From assembly GCA_031276415.1 (NCBI GenBank), contig JAISNF010000454.1, positions 1-16,105 on the forward strand: a stretch of 16,105 nucleotides of DNA. The letters are read 5' to 3'. The notes beneath the pieces were generated by a model. That model saw nothing but the letters and a program-made list of their open reading frames with translations. It was not told where the DNA came from and made no database searches. This DNA is from Planctomycetaceae bacterium. GTDB lineage: Bacteria; Planctomycetota; Planctomycetia; Pirellulales; Thermoguttaceae. Shown here piece by piece: positions 1 through 7,011 of this stretch (position 1 is the stretch's first letter; every line of letters begins with the position of its first letter). The position numbers and the translations under genes were made by a program.

Positions 1-817
1 GATAACGTGTTGCCTGCCCCAGTTCGACTGTCGGCAAAAATCGATGCAGGCTAAAACATTGAGCCAAAGCCGTGTAACCCAAACCATGAAACACAGAACC
101 GCCACAAAATAAAACATGATCCAACTTCCCATCGTTTTCTTTGGCAAACGGCGCAAGCGGTAATCCCCAACCGTAACGGTTAATATTGAAAAAAAACGCC
201 CAACGTGTCCGATTGCTAATAATTTTGCGTTCCGGCTCAATAATCTCAACCGTCATTTTGGGAAACCGATATTGCCAAAGTGATCGGCAAATCGGTTTGG
301 TGTAAGAAAAATAAGAGATATGCGCTCCGCGTTTATGACCTTGCCGATAACGCTCTTCACGATAAGCATGGACGCCGTTGACCACATCGGCGTCAAATCC
401 GCAACTGACCATGACAAGGAACAAACGTTGTTCACCGGCAATATTGACACGCCCCGCATCCAAAGTCAAAATGTTTCCGGTTTCAATAATTTCCGCAAGA
501 CGTTTAGGATTTTTGCTGAGCCGAAAATGTTTGGCTAATAAATTGGCAGTACCGGCGGCGAGAAGTGTAACCGGTGTTCCGGCGTCTGTTTGGTTGACCA
601 ATGTTGCCGCCGTGCCGTCGCCGCCAACTCCAACCAACACCCGCAAACTTCCGTCCCGATAAAATATTTTGGCTTTTTCCGTAACTTCATCAAGATCAGT
701 TAAAAGTTCTACCGAAAACTTTTTTTCTTTCAGCCGTTCACTGAGTTCTTCCGCTCGAAACATCGGCGAACAACGCCCCGCCTTAGGATTAACCGAAATG
801 ATAACTTTGGAAATCAT
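1..817 (-). CDS. Diacylglycerol/lipid kinase family protein, 3' end outside window
   Basis: An open frame of 272 codons runs on the minus strand from ATG at 817 off the left edge, so the C-terminus is missing. It begins MISKVIISVNPKAG and has the DAGK catalytic-domain signature GGDGT at residues 65-69 (preceded by VLVGV), then LLAAGTANLLAKHF, then a LDAGRVNI strand and a VSCGFDADVV segment. This order matches the YegS/DgkB/LCB5 lipid kinase family, which uses ATP to phosphorylate diacylglycerol or related lipids on the inner membrane face. The GTAN segment corresponds to the usual GTAND. No membrane segment is visible, as expected for these peripheral enzymes. No clear Shine-Dalgarno precedes the ATG. 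Several shorter frames overlap it but lack any family signal. The lipid substrate cannot be told from the sequence. Confidence 0.88.
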   Translation of the reverse strand, partial: MISKVIISVNPKAGRCSPMFRAEELSERLKEKKFSVELLTDLDEVTEKAKIFYRDGSLRVLVGVGGDGTAATLVNQTDAGTPVTLLAAGTANLLAKHFRLSKNPKRLAEIIETGNILTLDAGRVNIAGEQRLFLVMVSCGFDADVVNGVHAYREERYRQGHKRGAHISYFSYTKPICRSLWQYRFPKMTVEIIEPERKIISNRTRWAFFFNINRYGWGLPLAPFAKENDGKLDHVLFCGGSVFHGLGYTALAQCFSLHRFLPTVELGQATRY

Positions 818-848
818 GATTGGGAATTTGAGATTTGATGTTTAAGAT

Positions 849-1052
849 TTGGAATTTGCGGTTTGTAATTATGAGGTAATTACTCGGCAGAACATTATGA
901 ATTACCGTTGCGTTGAAACTCAAAAAAAACTGTTTACAGGCGGAAATTGTAGGACTACTTTTACCAATTGTAGAACTACTCTTACCGATTGTAGAAATTC
1001 AATTTCCGGTTGTAAACGAGGGACAACTATTTTACTGCGAATATTTTACTGA
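849..1052 (+). CDS. Possible small Cys-rich repeat protein (doubtful)
   Basis: A 67-codon frame whose C-terminal half has a seven-residue period, NCRTTFT-NCRTTLT-DCRNSIS-GCK, produced by a 21-bp tandem DNA repeat. Cys recurs at the same place in each unit. A second ATG at 897 would give a shorter product still containing the repeats. A terminator-like hairpin starts 20 bp after the stop, which is the only support for transcription. There is no ribosome binding site, no recognised family and no long open context, so the frame may be only a by-product of the repeat. Confidence 0.2.
   Translation: MEFAVCNYEVITRQNIMNYRCVETQKKLFTGGNCRTTFTNCRTTLTDCRNSISGCKRGTTILLRIFY
933..1016. repeat. 21-bp tandem repeat enclosed by a 16-bp inverted repeat
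   Basis: Three 21-bp units start at 946, 967 and 988, each beginning ATTGTAG; the first two differ at only a few positions, the third is more diverged, and a partial fourth follows. The array is enclosed by an imperfect inverted repeat: 933-948 (tttacaggcggaaatt) pairs with 1001-1016 (aatttccggttgtaaa) with two mismatches. The unit length is a multiple of three, so the frame across it stays open. Confidence 0.75.
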
Positions 1053-1072
1053 ATAATTGCTCATAAACAAAT

Positions 1073-1111
1073 AAAAAAGGATGCGCAACATCATGCCGCA
1101 CATCCTTTTTT
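1073..1111. terminator. Bidirectional intrinsic terminator-like hairpin
   Basis: AAAAAAGGATG at 1073-1083 pairs with CATCCTTTTTT at 1101-1111, and the stem can extend through GC/GC across a mismatch. The A-run on one side and T-run on the other give a U-tract in either direction. It could end a transcript from the small frame at 849-1052 or a minus-strand transcript from the hairpin-rich region at 1200-1470. Confidence 0.7.
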
Positions 1112-1194
1112 AATAGTGCTATTGAACAAAAGGAACAATTGGAAAATCATGACCTCCTACCACAATATGACCATCGTCCTCATGTCTTCCTTGC

Positions 1195-1470
1195 AAAAAC
1201 GGTTCGCTGATCGAAACCAAAAGGGAAACCATTTGGAGAAAACCCAGTTTTCAGGGCGAAGCAACCCTGTCTCCGTTAATGGGTTGGCTTGGATCGACGA
1301 TGCAATTATTTCAACCGTTTAACCGGAATAATAATCACACACATTTCCGGTTTGGCTCTTACCTTCCTTAGTAAGAGTGCCGAAAACGCACCACAGGTTT
1401 CCTTCCCTGTCTGTGTTATTTATCGAATAATCGTCCTGTTGAAATTGACTCCGAAAATCGACATAACACA
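1195..1470 (-). ncRNA. Candidate structured RNA: cluster of consecutive hairpins
   Basis: Consecutive inverted repeats (plus coordinates): 1201-1218 (GGTTCG/CGAAACC, one bulge), 1238-1252 (GAAAAC/GTTTTC, loop 3), 1252-1269 (CAGGG/CCCTG), 1321-1352 (AACCGGAA/TTCCGGTT, 8 bp perfect), 1356-1377 (CTCTTAC/GTAAGAG, 7 bp perfect), 1377-1391 (GTG-CG/CGCAC), 1393-1410 (ACAGG/CCTGT), and 1412-1419 with 1463-1470 (TGTGTTAT/ATAACACA, 8 bp perfect). No good coding frame explains them. The minus strand is suggested only because the hairpin at 1073-1111 would lie at its 3' end. I do not recognise RNase P, tmRNA, 6S or SRP motifs. It may equally be decayed DNA with chance pairings. Confidence 0.3.
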
Positions 1471-1590
1471 AAAAAATCGGACAACACAATGTTCCTGAAC
1501 CGGATTATTACGATTGAATAAAGTTTACTAACAAGTAAAACAATAGTATTCATAATTTTTATAATATTTCCTAACTCCCGCAGGAACAAA

Positions 1591-1711
1591 TGAGAGTTGA
1601 TAGTTAAGAATTGATAGTTGAGAGTTTCGCAAGCGGAATTATTTGCCAAAACGTTTTGGTAATAATTCCGCATTGCGAACTATTCACTATTCACTACTAA
1701 CTATTAACTAT
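1591..1711. repeat. Palindromic repeat family A, copy 1
   Basis: The core at 1626-1679 is a near-perfect palindrome from TTCGCAAGCGG to CCGCATTGCGAA around CCAAAACGTTTTGG. The left arm (GTTGATAGTTAAGAATTGATAG type) and right arm (CTATTCACTATTCACTACTAACTATTAACTA, two segments) are degenerate 7-bp repeats that are largely complementary. The same core and arms recur at 2178-2325 and 12788-12876. It lies 6 bp from the 3' end of the nucleotidyltransferase gene. Confidence 0.9.
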
Positions 1712-1716
1712 TTTTG

Positions 1717-2061
1717 TCAACCATAAATTAATATTCCTTCTCTTGCGATTTTTCGTTCTAAGGTTGGTGCTTTTTTTCGGTCAAGAAATCTGTTTTTTTT
1801 AAGCATTAACAAATCTAAAGGCATTGTTTTTTTCTTGTAGGAGGCGATGTATATTGCGTCAATTGCGTCTAATTCACGCATTGGCGCATCGTCTTTTAGA
1901 ACCACGTACAAATCTAAATCGGAATCTTTGTGCGGCGTTCCGTAAGCGTAAGAACCGAACAAATAAATTTGTTCCACCGGTACCGTCTCAACAATTATAC
2001 GTGTGAGAATTTCCAATTCGTCTTTAATTGCGGTAATATCGTTCATAATTATTTTTTCCAT
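1717..2061 (-). CDS. Minimal nucleotidyltransferase (MNT-type), orphan
   Basis: A protein of 114 residues with the Pol-beta nucleotidyltransferase signature: GSYAYG at 36-41 followed by SDLDL at 47-51, with D48 and D50 as metal ligands, and a third acidic residue D83 in the strand MPLDLLML. The fold and length match the MNT domain family, whose members often act as antitoxins to HEPN ribonucleases; MntA, for example, AMPylates its HEPN partner. No HEPN-like frame lies beside it, so it is an orphan or works with a distant partner. The start may be ATG 2061 or ATG 2046 (residue 6); GGAAAA upstream of the second is a weak ribosome site. Both flanks carry copies of the same palindromic repeat, suggesting the gene sits in a repeat-bounded block. 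Its biological target is not known. Confidence 0.85.
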   Translation of the reverse strand: MEKIIMNDITAIKDELEILTRIIVETVPVEQIYLFGSYAYGTPHKDSDLDLYVVLKDDAPMRELDAIDAIYIASYKKKTMPLDLLMLKKNRFLDRKKAPTLERKIAREGILIYG

Positions 2062-2449
2062 TTGCGGGGTTAAAGAAAATTACAACACGGCAAAACCAAT
2101 CTATTGCCCAAACTACAGCAACACAACAATGTTCATAATCATATCATTTGTTTGTCAATTATGAAATAGCAACATAATAGTTAATAGTTAATAGTTAATA
2201 GTTAATAGTGAATAGTTAATAGTGAATAGTTAATAGTGGATAGTTTCGCAATGCGGAATTACAAACGTTTTGGCAATAATTCCGCTTGCGAACTATTCAC
2301 TATTCACTACTAACTATTAACTCTCCACGATACCACTCCCCTTATAATATCTCTTATGGTACTTATAATAGTAAGAACTTGGTTCTTTTATTTTTTGCAA
2401 TAAATCCTGATTTTTTTCGGGTTTCACATATCCTTTCCCAATTACTTAG
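2062..2449. other. Intergenic region between divergent genes, with palindromic repeat
   Basis: The 388 bases between the divergent nucleotidyltransferase and dehydrogenase-kinase genes must contain both promoters. The middle is taken up by family A copy 2. The rest is AT-rich (2080-2170 and 2335-2449). I do not see a promoter good enough to call. Confidence 0.6.
2178..2325. repeat. Palindromic repeat family A, copy 2, with nine-unit heptamer arm
   Basis: The left arm is nine exact-length heptamers at 2178-2240 (TAGTTAA with TAGTGAA and TAGTGGA variants). The core at 2245-2292 runs from TTCGCAATGCGG to CCGCTTGCGAA. The right arm at about 2293-2322 is built of ACTATTC, ACTACTA and ACTATTA units complementary to the left arm. 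The right half is nearly identical to that of copy 1. The left arm is much longer than in the other copies, consistent with slippage expansion. Confidence 0.92.
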
Positions 2450-4750
2450 ATGTCCAATCTTGTTGTCTGTTTCAAGGAAATACCGGTTGAGCAAGCATTG
2501 ATTGACCAAATTCATGCGGTTTGGTCTGATGTTAATATCATCAATGTAGGTCAAAAAGATATTGCTTCTGCATTGATGGAGGCGGATTATTTTTGCGGTC
2601 ACGCCAAAGTTCCTGTTAATTGGGAGGCTCTCGTCCAGCAAAACCGGATTCGCTGGATTCAGTCGTCAGCAGCCGGAATGGATTGGCTTTTGGTTCCGCC
2701 GGTCATTCAATCCAATATAACCATTACAACCGCTTCCGGTGTTCTTGCCGATCAAGTCGCCGAACATACGCTTTCTCTCATTCTCGCCTGGATGCGGAAT
2801 ATTTCAACCTTTCAACGTGAACAATACGATTCAACCTTACCGGATTATCGGAAATTTATTCGGCGTCCAACTCATGATTTGACCGGTTTAACCGTTGGAA
2901 TTGTCGGTTTTGGCGGAGTTGGGCGGCGTTTGTCGGAAGTTTTGGCTCCGTTCCAAACCCGAATTTTGGCAACAGACCTTTATCCAACCGAAAAACCATC
3001 ACACGTTGCCGAACTTTGGGCGGCAGATCAATTGGATAAACTTCTTGGCGAATCCGATGTGGTCGTTCTTTGTCTTCCATTAAACACGCAAACCCGCGAA
3101 TTATTCAATATTGATCGTTTCCGATTATTCCGAAAGGATGCTCTTTTTGTTAATGTTGCGCGGGGGCAACTTGTTGTTACGCAGGATTTGGTTGAGGCGT
3201 TGCAACAAGGGCTAATTGCCGGAGCGGTGATGGATGTTACATCGCCGGAACCTTTTCCGCCGGAACATCCGCTTTGGGATTTTTATCCCAACGTCCTTAT
3301 CACACCGCATGTCGGAGGACAATCTCATCGGCGTTTTGAAGATGTTGTCGATATTTTCACCGCCAATATTTTACGCTGGAAAGCAAATCAGCCGTTGATC
3401 AATTTTCTGACGCCGGAAGGAAAACAACTTGGTTTTCCGATTCGTTGTTCGGATTATCCGCTTTGGATTGACGTTAAAAAACGGAATTGCGGGCAACAAT
3501 CACATTCAAAATCGCTCTCAAAATCGATCTCAACAGTAACCTTTGTACCTCCCAACGCTGCCGACAACGCCGCCGGCAACATCGGCAATGCCAACGGAAA
3601 GCGAAATAAAATCGGACTAAAACTGCAAGCAACATTGCCGGATTCTACCACAGAGATATTTGAAAATTCGGTTACGCATTTTTTTCCGGGCAAAGAGTTA
3701 AATGAATGTTCGGAGGTTCTTCGTGAGGAGTATTACAATTTGCTGGATCGCCAGAAAGTTCATTGGGATGAGGATATTCATTTCAAAGAGATGCTTGGTC
3801 AGGGCGGTCAGGGGGTTGTGTTTCTTAGCGAGCAACGCGGAACGGATGGTTTTGTGCTTCCTATTGCGATCAAGGTTTTTTCGCCGGAACGTTTTCCGAA
3901 CGATGTACTTTACGAAGAAGAGATGCGGAATATGGCGTTTATTACGGCGAAAGTGGCAAAAATTCAGCAAGATCATCTTTTATCTGTTCACAATTGGCGA
4001 TCTGCGAACCGGATTCGGTTTATGTCGATGGAATGGGTGGACGGTTTTGATTTGACCAAACTGTTGCGTCAGGAGATGCTTGATCATCTTCAGAAAAAGG
4101 TTGCTCCGGGCAGATGGAAATATCTTAACAATGTCGTGGTAACAACGGGAATAGTTCATCCGCGTTTAATGCCTGGCGTAGCGATTCCGATTATACGTGA
4201 TTGTCTTGGTGCGCTTGGGGCGTTGCATCGGGAGGGGATAGTTCATGGTGATGTGAAGCCGTCGAATATTATGTTGAAGCGCACGGGCAATGCGAAACTG
4301 GTTGATATTGGTTCTGCGTTTGAGATTAGAAATCGTCCGCCGATGCGTCCTTACACATTGGCGTATGCTGCGCCGGAGGTTTTGGAGGGCAAGGAGATTA
4401 CGCCGCGTAGTGATATTGCGAGTTTGGGTTATGTATTGATTGAGATGCTTTCCGGTCAGCGGCTTTTTGGTGCCAATTCTGATTTGAAGGGTCTTGACGG
4501 GCGGCTTTTGTTGGCAAGTCAACTCAATAAAATTCTTCCGCCGACGGTGGCGTCTAGTGAAATGCTGATGGATTTTTGCAAGAGTCTTATTGCGCCTGAT
4601 CCCAAGAAACGTTTTGAAAATGCCGAAGCCGCTGATCTTTTCAAGAATGGTGCGGCTGATTTCCAGCGGCAATTAGTGAAGGGCGATCTTTCCTGTGAAT
4701 CGGAGCCGGAAATACGAAATTGGCTTGATGATCTTGAAGAATATCGTTAA
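2450..4750 (+). CDS. D-2-hydroxyacid dehydrogenase fused to Ser/Thr protein kinase
   Basis: A 766-residue protein with two unrelated enzymes in one frame. Residues 1-328 are a complete NAD-dependent D-isomer 2-hydroxyacid dehydrogenase: nucleotide-binding loop GFGGVG at 153-158, catalytic Arg238 in NVARG, Glu267 in SPEP and His287 in TPHVGG, ending PLINFLTPEGKQLGF as free-standing homologues do. A polar Ser/Asn/Ala-rich linker follows (about 329-440). Residues 445-735 are a protein kinase: Gly loop GQGGQGVVF 450-458, Lys475 in IAIKVF, HGDVKPSN 599-606 (HGD instead of HRD), DIG 619-621 (for DFG) and APE 641-643. No membrane segment is seen, so it is probably cytoplasmic. ATG 2450 is directly preceded by an in-frame stop, which fixes the start. 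No in-frame ATG lies in the linker that would give a separate kinase. The substrates of either half are unknown. Confidence 0.93.
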   Translation: MSNLVVCFKEIPVEQALIDQIHAVWSDVNIINVGQKDIASALMEADYFCGHAKVPVNWEALVQQNRIRWIQSSAAGMDWLLVPPVIQSNITITTASGVLADQVAEHTLSLILAWMRNISTFQREQYDSTLPDYRKFIRRPTHDLTGLTVGIVGFGGVGRRLSEVLAPFQTRILATDLYPTEKPSHVAELWAADQLDKLLGESDVVVLCLPLNTQTRELFNIDRFRLFRKDALFVNVARGQLVVTQDLVEALQQGLIAGAVMDVTSPEPFPPEHPLWDFYPNVLITPHVGGQSHRRFEDVVDIFTANILRWKANQPLINFLTPEGKQLGFPIRCSDYPLWIDVKKRNCGQQSHSKSLSKSISTVTFVPPNAADNAAGNIGNANGKRNKIGLKLQATLPDSTTEIFENSVTHFFPGKELNECSEVLREEYYNLLDRQKVHWDEDIHFKEMLGQGGQGVVFLSEQRGTDGFVLPIAIKVFSPERFPNDVLYEEEMRNMAFITAKVAKIQQDHLLSVHNWRSANRIRFMSMEWVDGFDLTKLLRQEMLDHLQKKVAPGRWKYLNNVVVTTGIVHPRLMPGVAIPIIRDCLGALGALHREGIVHGDVKPSNIMLKRTGNAKLVDIGSAFEIRNRPPMRPYTLAYAAPEVLEGKEITPRSDIASLGYVLIEMLSGQRLFGANSDLKGLDGRLLLASQLNKILPPTVASSEMLMDFCKSLIAPDPKKRFENAEAADLFKNGAADFQRQLVKGDLSCESEPEIRNWLDDLEEYR

Positions 4751-4785
4751 AACCGGAAATACGTTTACGGCAGGAAATTAAAAGG

Positions 4786-4814
4786 TAGGCAACCTTTCGC
4801 CGAACGGTTGCCTA
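4786..4814. terminator. Shared hairpin terminator between convergent genes
   Basis: TAGGCAACC at 4786-4794 pairs perfectly with GGTTGCCTA at 4806-4814. It sits between the stop of the dehydrogenase-kinase gene (4750, plus) and the stop of the foldase gene (4830, minus). It is flanked by an A-rich run on the left and a short T-rich run on the right, so it could serve both transcripts. Confidence 0.75.
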
Positions 4815-4829
4815 TTTGTGATGCTGCAA

Positions 4830-6647
4830 TTATTTAATTTCGGTGGTTTGTTGAGTTGTTTCGGCTTTGCGGATTGCTTTTTCAATTTCAGGATTTCTTG
4901 ATTCGCCGGTCAGGTAATTGTCAATAGCCGCCCGATTGAATAAATTCTCATAATATTTCGCAACCGCAATATTTTGTTTCTTTTCAAAAATATCCGCAAC
5001 AAGATCGGTTTTCACTTCATTAATGTCCGTAATAGTCGGCTCATCGTAACCAAGACAATAGAGAATAACCCAACTTTCATCAACCTGAATAATTTGCGAT
5101 AATTCATTCGGCAATAACCCAAACGCTTCATTTTCCAGCGTCGGCTGTCCACTGTAACGACTAATCGGCGGAATCACCCCACGAGATGTCCGACTCTTCG
5201 GATCCATCGAATATTTTTCGGCTAATTGAGCAAAATTTTCCGAAGTTCTGTTACGGTTCGCCATTTCCCAAACTTCCTGCGCACGGCGTTGGTCTTTCAA
5301 ATCAAACACAATCGCAAGACAACGCACCTTTTTACCAAAATTCGACTCAAAACCACGCTGAATATCTTCCTCCGTCACCTGAACCAAAGATCGCGAAAGC
5401 CGTTTAAGCGCAAGAACAGGCCAAACCGTATTGGTACGATAAACCTCCGAAGACATCCGGCTCTCTTCCGTCTTCATTTTCATCCACCGTTCAATATTCG
5501 GCGAACCATCCTGGCGTAACGGAAGATATTTAATCGCCATTTCACGTATCTCACGGTCAATATCCGCATCAGTAATCACAATGTTTTGCTTCCGGCAAGC
5601 CTGTTCAACAACCAATTTACTAATCATATCATTCAAAACATTTTTGCCGTAACGTTTCAGGCAAACATCCGAAAGATATTTCTGACTAATATTTTGACCG
5701 TTCACAATCGCCGCAACTCCCGGAACTTGCGCCATTCGCGCCGGATTGCCAAACACAACCTCAATTTGGGCACGGCTTTGGAGTTCATGGAAAACATCTT
5801 CGGCTGTTGACCGCGTTTTCATATCACGTATTTTCGTAATCAATTGTTCCCGAACTTTTTCCTTGTCAATATTTTGCGGCTGTAAATGTTGCTCGCAACG
5901 AAAAATCAAAAATTGTCCCGCAGGCCATTCGACAATCGGTGAAATCTCACCCGCTTTCAAATCAAAAACAATTTTTTCAACTTCAGAATTGACAGTCCCG
6001 CGACGAATCGGATGAATCAATCCGCCGTAAGGTTGACTTGCCGGATCAAGCGACCAATTTTTCGCAACAGACGGAAACGATTCGGGATTTGTTTTGAGAT
6101 CACTCCAAATTTTTTCCGCATCTTTGCGTGAACCAAGTACAATTTGACGCACTTGAACCGCCGCCCCGTATCGGGCATTCATCTCACGTTGAATCTCCTC
6201 TTCGGTAATATTCATCTTCGAACCCGCCAGTTTACCAATCGCAAGTATCGGGCGAATAATATCTTCCATGTACATTTCCGGAGTCATTCCCCGCTCTTTC
6301 TCCAACAAATCAAGCCACTCCTGCGTAGAAAACTTGAACGCTTTCGCCATCCGTTCAACTTCGTTGTTGATTTCTTGCTGCGTAATCGTAATATTTCGCC
6401 GTGAACATTCGAATTGGATCAAAAACTTCTTGACCAAATCTTTCAATTCTTCCATCCCGTGCAAACGAAGACATTCCGCAGCAAGATCGGTTTTCGTAAT
6501 CTTATCGCCGTTGACTTCGGCAACAATTTCCGGTATTTCAAGAACAACCGGCAACACCTCTTTTTGTGCCTTTGCCCTTTCACTCAACAATAAAACGAAC
6601 AAAAAAAAGGGCAACAAAACAAAGAACAAACGGTTTACTCGCATCAT
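4830..6647 (-). CDS. Duplicated SurA/PrsA-like periplasmic foldase (two parvulin-like units)
   Basis: A 605-residue exported protein. Residues 1-27 are a signal peptide (basic MMRVNR, long Leu/Phe core, cut near AKAQ). The rest is two copies of one unit about 270 residues long. Unit 1 has a SurA-type N-domain from VAEVNGDKI (43-50) and a parvulin-like domain at about 160-255. Unit 2 starts at VAAIVNGQNI (311-320) with its parvulin-like domain at 437-533. Matching landmarks such as ITEEEIQ/VTEEDIQ and SLDPAS/SMDPKS confirm the duplication. Such proteins act as chaperones or prolyl isomerases for secreted and outer-membrane proteins. The His usual in the first parvulin strand (RHIL) is replaced in both units (RQIV, CLAIV), so catalysis is doubtful and a chaperone role more likely. 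AAGGAA lies 5 bp upstream of ATG 6647. Confidence 0.88.
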   Translation of the reverse strand: MMRVNRLFFVLLPFFLFVLLLSERAKAQKEVLPVVLEIPEIVAEVNGDKITKTDLAAECLRLHGMEELKDLVKKFLIQFECSRRNITITQQEINNEVERMAKAFKFSTQEWLDLLEKERGMTPEMYMEDIIRPILAIGKLAGSKMNITEEEIQREMNARYGAAVQVRQIVLGSRKDAEKIWSDLKTNPESFPSVAKNWSLDPASQPYGGLIHPIRRGTVNSEVEKIVFDLKAGEISPIVEWPAGQFLIFRCEQHLQPQNIDKEKVREQLITKIRDMKTRSTAEDVFHELQSRAQIEVVFGNPARMAQVPGVAAIVNGQNISQKYLSDVCLKRYGKNVLNDMISKLVVEQACRKQNIVITDADIDREIREMAIKYLPLRQDGSPNIERWMKMKTEESRMSSEVYRTNTVWPVLALKRLSRSLVQVTEEDIQRGFESNFGKKVRCLAIVFDLKDQRRAQEVWEMANRNRTSENFAQLAEKYSMDPKSRTSRGVIPPISRYSGQPTLENEAFGLLPNELSQIIQVDESWVILYCLGYDEPTITDINEVKTDLVADIFEKKQNIAVAKYYENLFNRAAIDNYLTGESRNPEIEKAIRKAETTQQTTEIK

Positions 6648-6808
6648 TTTTCCTTTTTAATTAAAAAGTTCCACATCTAATGGTTTACGGTTTACGTCCG
6701 TGACGTAACGATTCTCTGTGATGATTAACAGACAACATCAATTAATTTTCAGTGAATCATAGAAATTTGCCGCCAAACCGTCAAGATGAATTTTTTCCCG
6801 TAAAATTT

Positions 6809-6840
6809 CCTCTGTGAACTCTGTGTTCTCTGTGGTTAAT
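6809..6840. repeat. Family C repeat, solitary arm
   Basis: CCTCTGTGAACTCTGTG followed by TTCTCTGTGGTTAAT, an imperfect tandem of a 9-bp CTCTGTGNN unit ending in GGTTAAT. It matches the right arm of the complete copy at 10619-10771. The complementary left arm is not found upstream, so this copy is a half element. Confidence 0.75.
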
Positions 6841-6998
6841 ATGGGTTAATAAAAAACCGCAAGAATTGATCTTTTCTGATTTTTTAGTTTTTGTTATGAT
6901 ACCCCAATTCATTCTAAACATTTACCTAAATTATTAGGGGTTTGCGATATTTTATTTACAAATTTACTCACTTTATTCACGCATAAAATTTATGATTG

Positions 6999-7005
6999 AA
7001 GGAGG
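6999..7005 (+). promoter_or_regulatory. Strong Shine-Dalgarno
   Basis: AAGGAGG, 6 bp before ATG 7012. It is a full-length anti-16S match, much stronger than at most genes in the window, and it decides the start. Confidence 0.85.
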
Positions 7006-7011
7006 ATATTT

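Larger units (their letters stand above)
818..1716. other. Gene-poor intergenic region rich in repeats and hairpins
   Basis: About 900 bases between two minus-strand genes without a convincing protein gene. From left to right it contains the 21-bp repeat array, a terminator-like hairpin, the hairpin cluster, an AT-rich stretch at about 1500-1580 with no feature I can name, and a palindromic repeat ending just before the nucleotidyltransferase stop. A minus-strand frame at 1122-1250 (43 codons, ending in HIVVGGHDFPIVPFVQ) reads somewhat like a protein C-terminus but is closed upstream by a stop, so it could be a gene remnant. Confidence 0.6.
6648..7011. other. Divergent intergenic region with half of a family C repeat
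   Basis: A 364-base region between the divergent foldase and 7012 genes. It holds one solitary family C arm (6809-6840) and AT-rich DNA up to the strong Shine-Dalgarno of the next gene. TTTACT/TAAAAT-like boxes at 6963-6989 have poor spacing, so I do not call a promoter. No other feature is seen. Confidence 0.55.

Noticed and set aside
253..662. Short overlapping frames within 253-662 on both strands
   Set aside because: All lie inside the lipid kinase gene in other frames and show no family signal; the minus frame with GGDGT is clearly the real one.
1122..1250. Minus-strand frame ending HIVVGGHDFPIVPFVQ as a protein gene
   Set aside because: Only 43 codons, closed by a stop upstream, with no start or ribosome site; at most a remnant.
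1416..1673. Minus-strand frame of 85 codons next to the nucleotidyltransferase, considered as a HEPN partner
   Set aside because: Its N-terminal part is a translation of the family A palindrome and it has no HEPN RxxxxH motif.
2178..2325. CRISPR-like repeat array
   Set aside because: The units are only 7 bp and contiguous, without spacers, and belong to the arm of a palindromic element; no cas genes are present.
3429..3800. Separate kinase gene starting in the linker
   Set aside because: GGAAGG precedes a TTG at 3429, but that TTG is out of frame, and there is no in-frame ATG in the linker before the Gly-rich loop.
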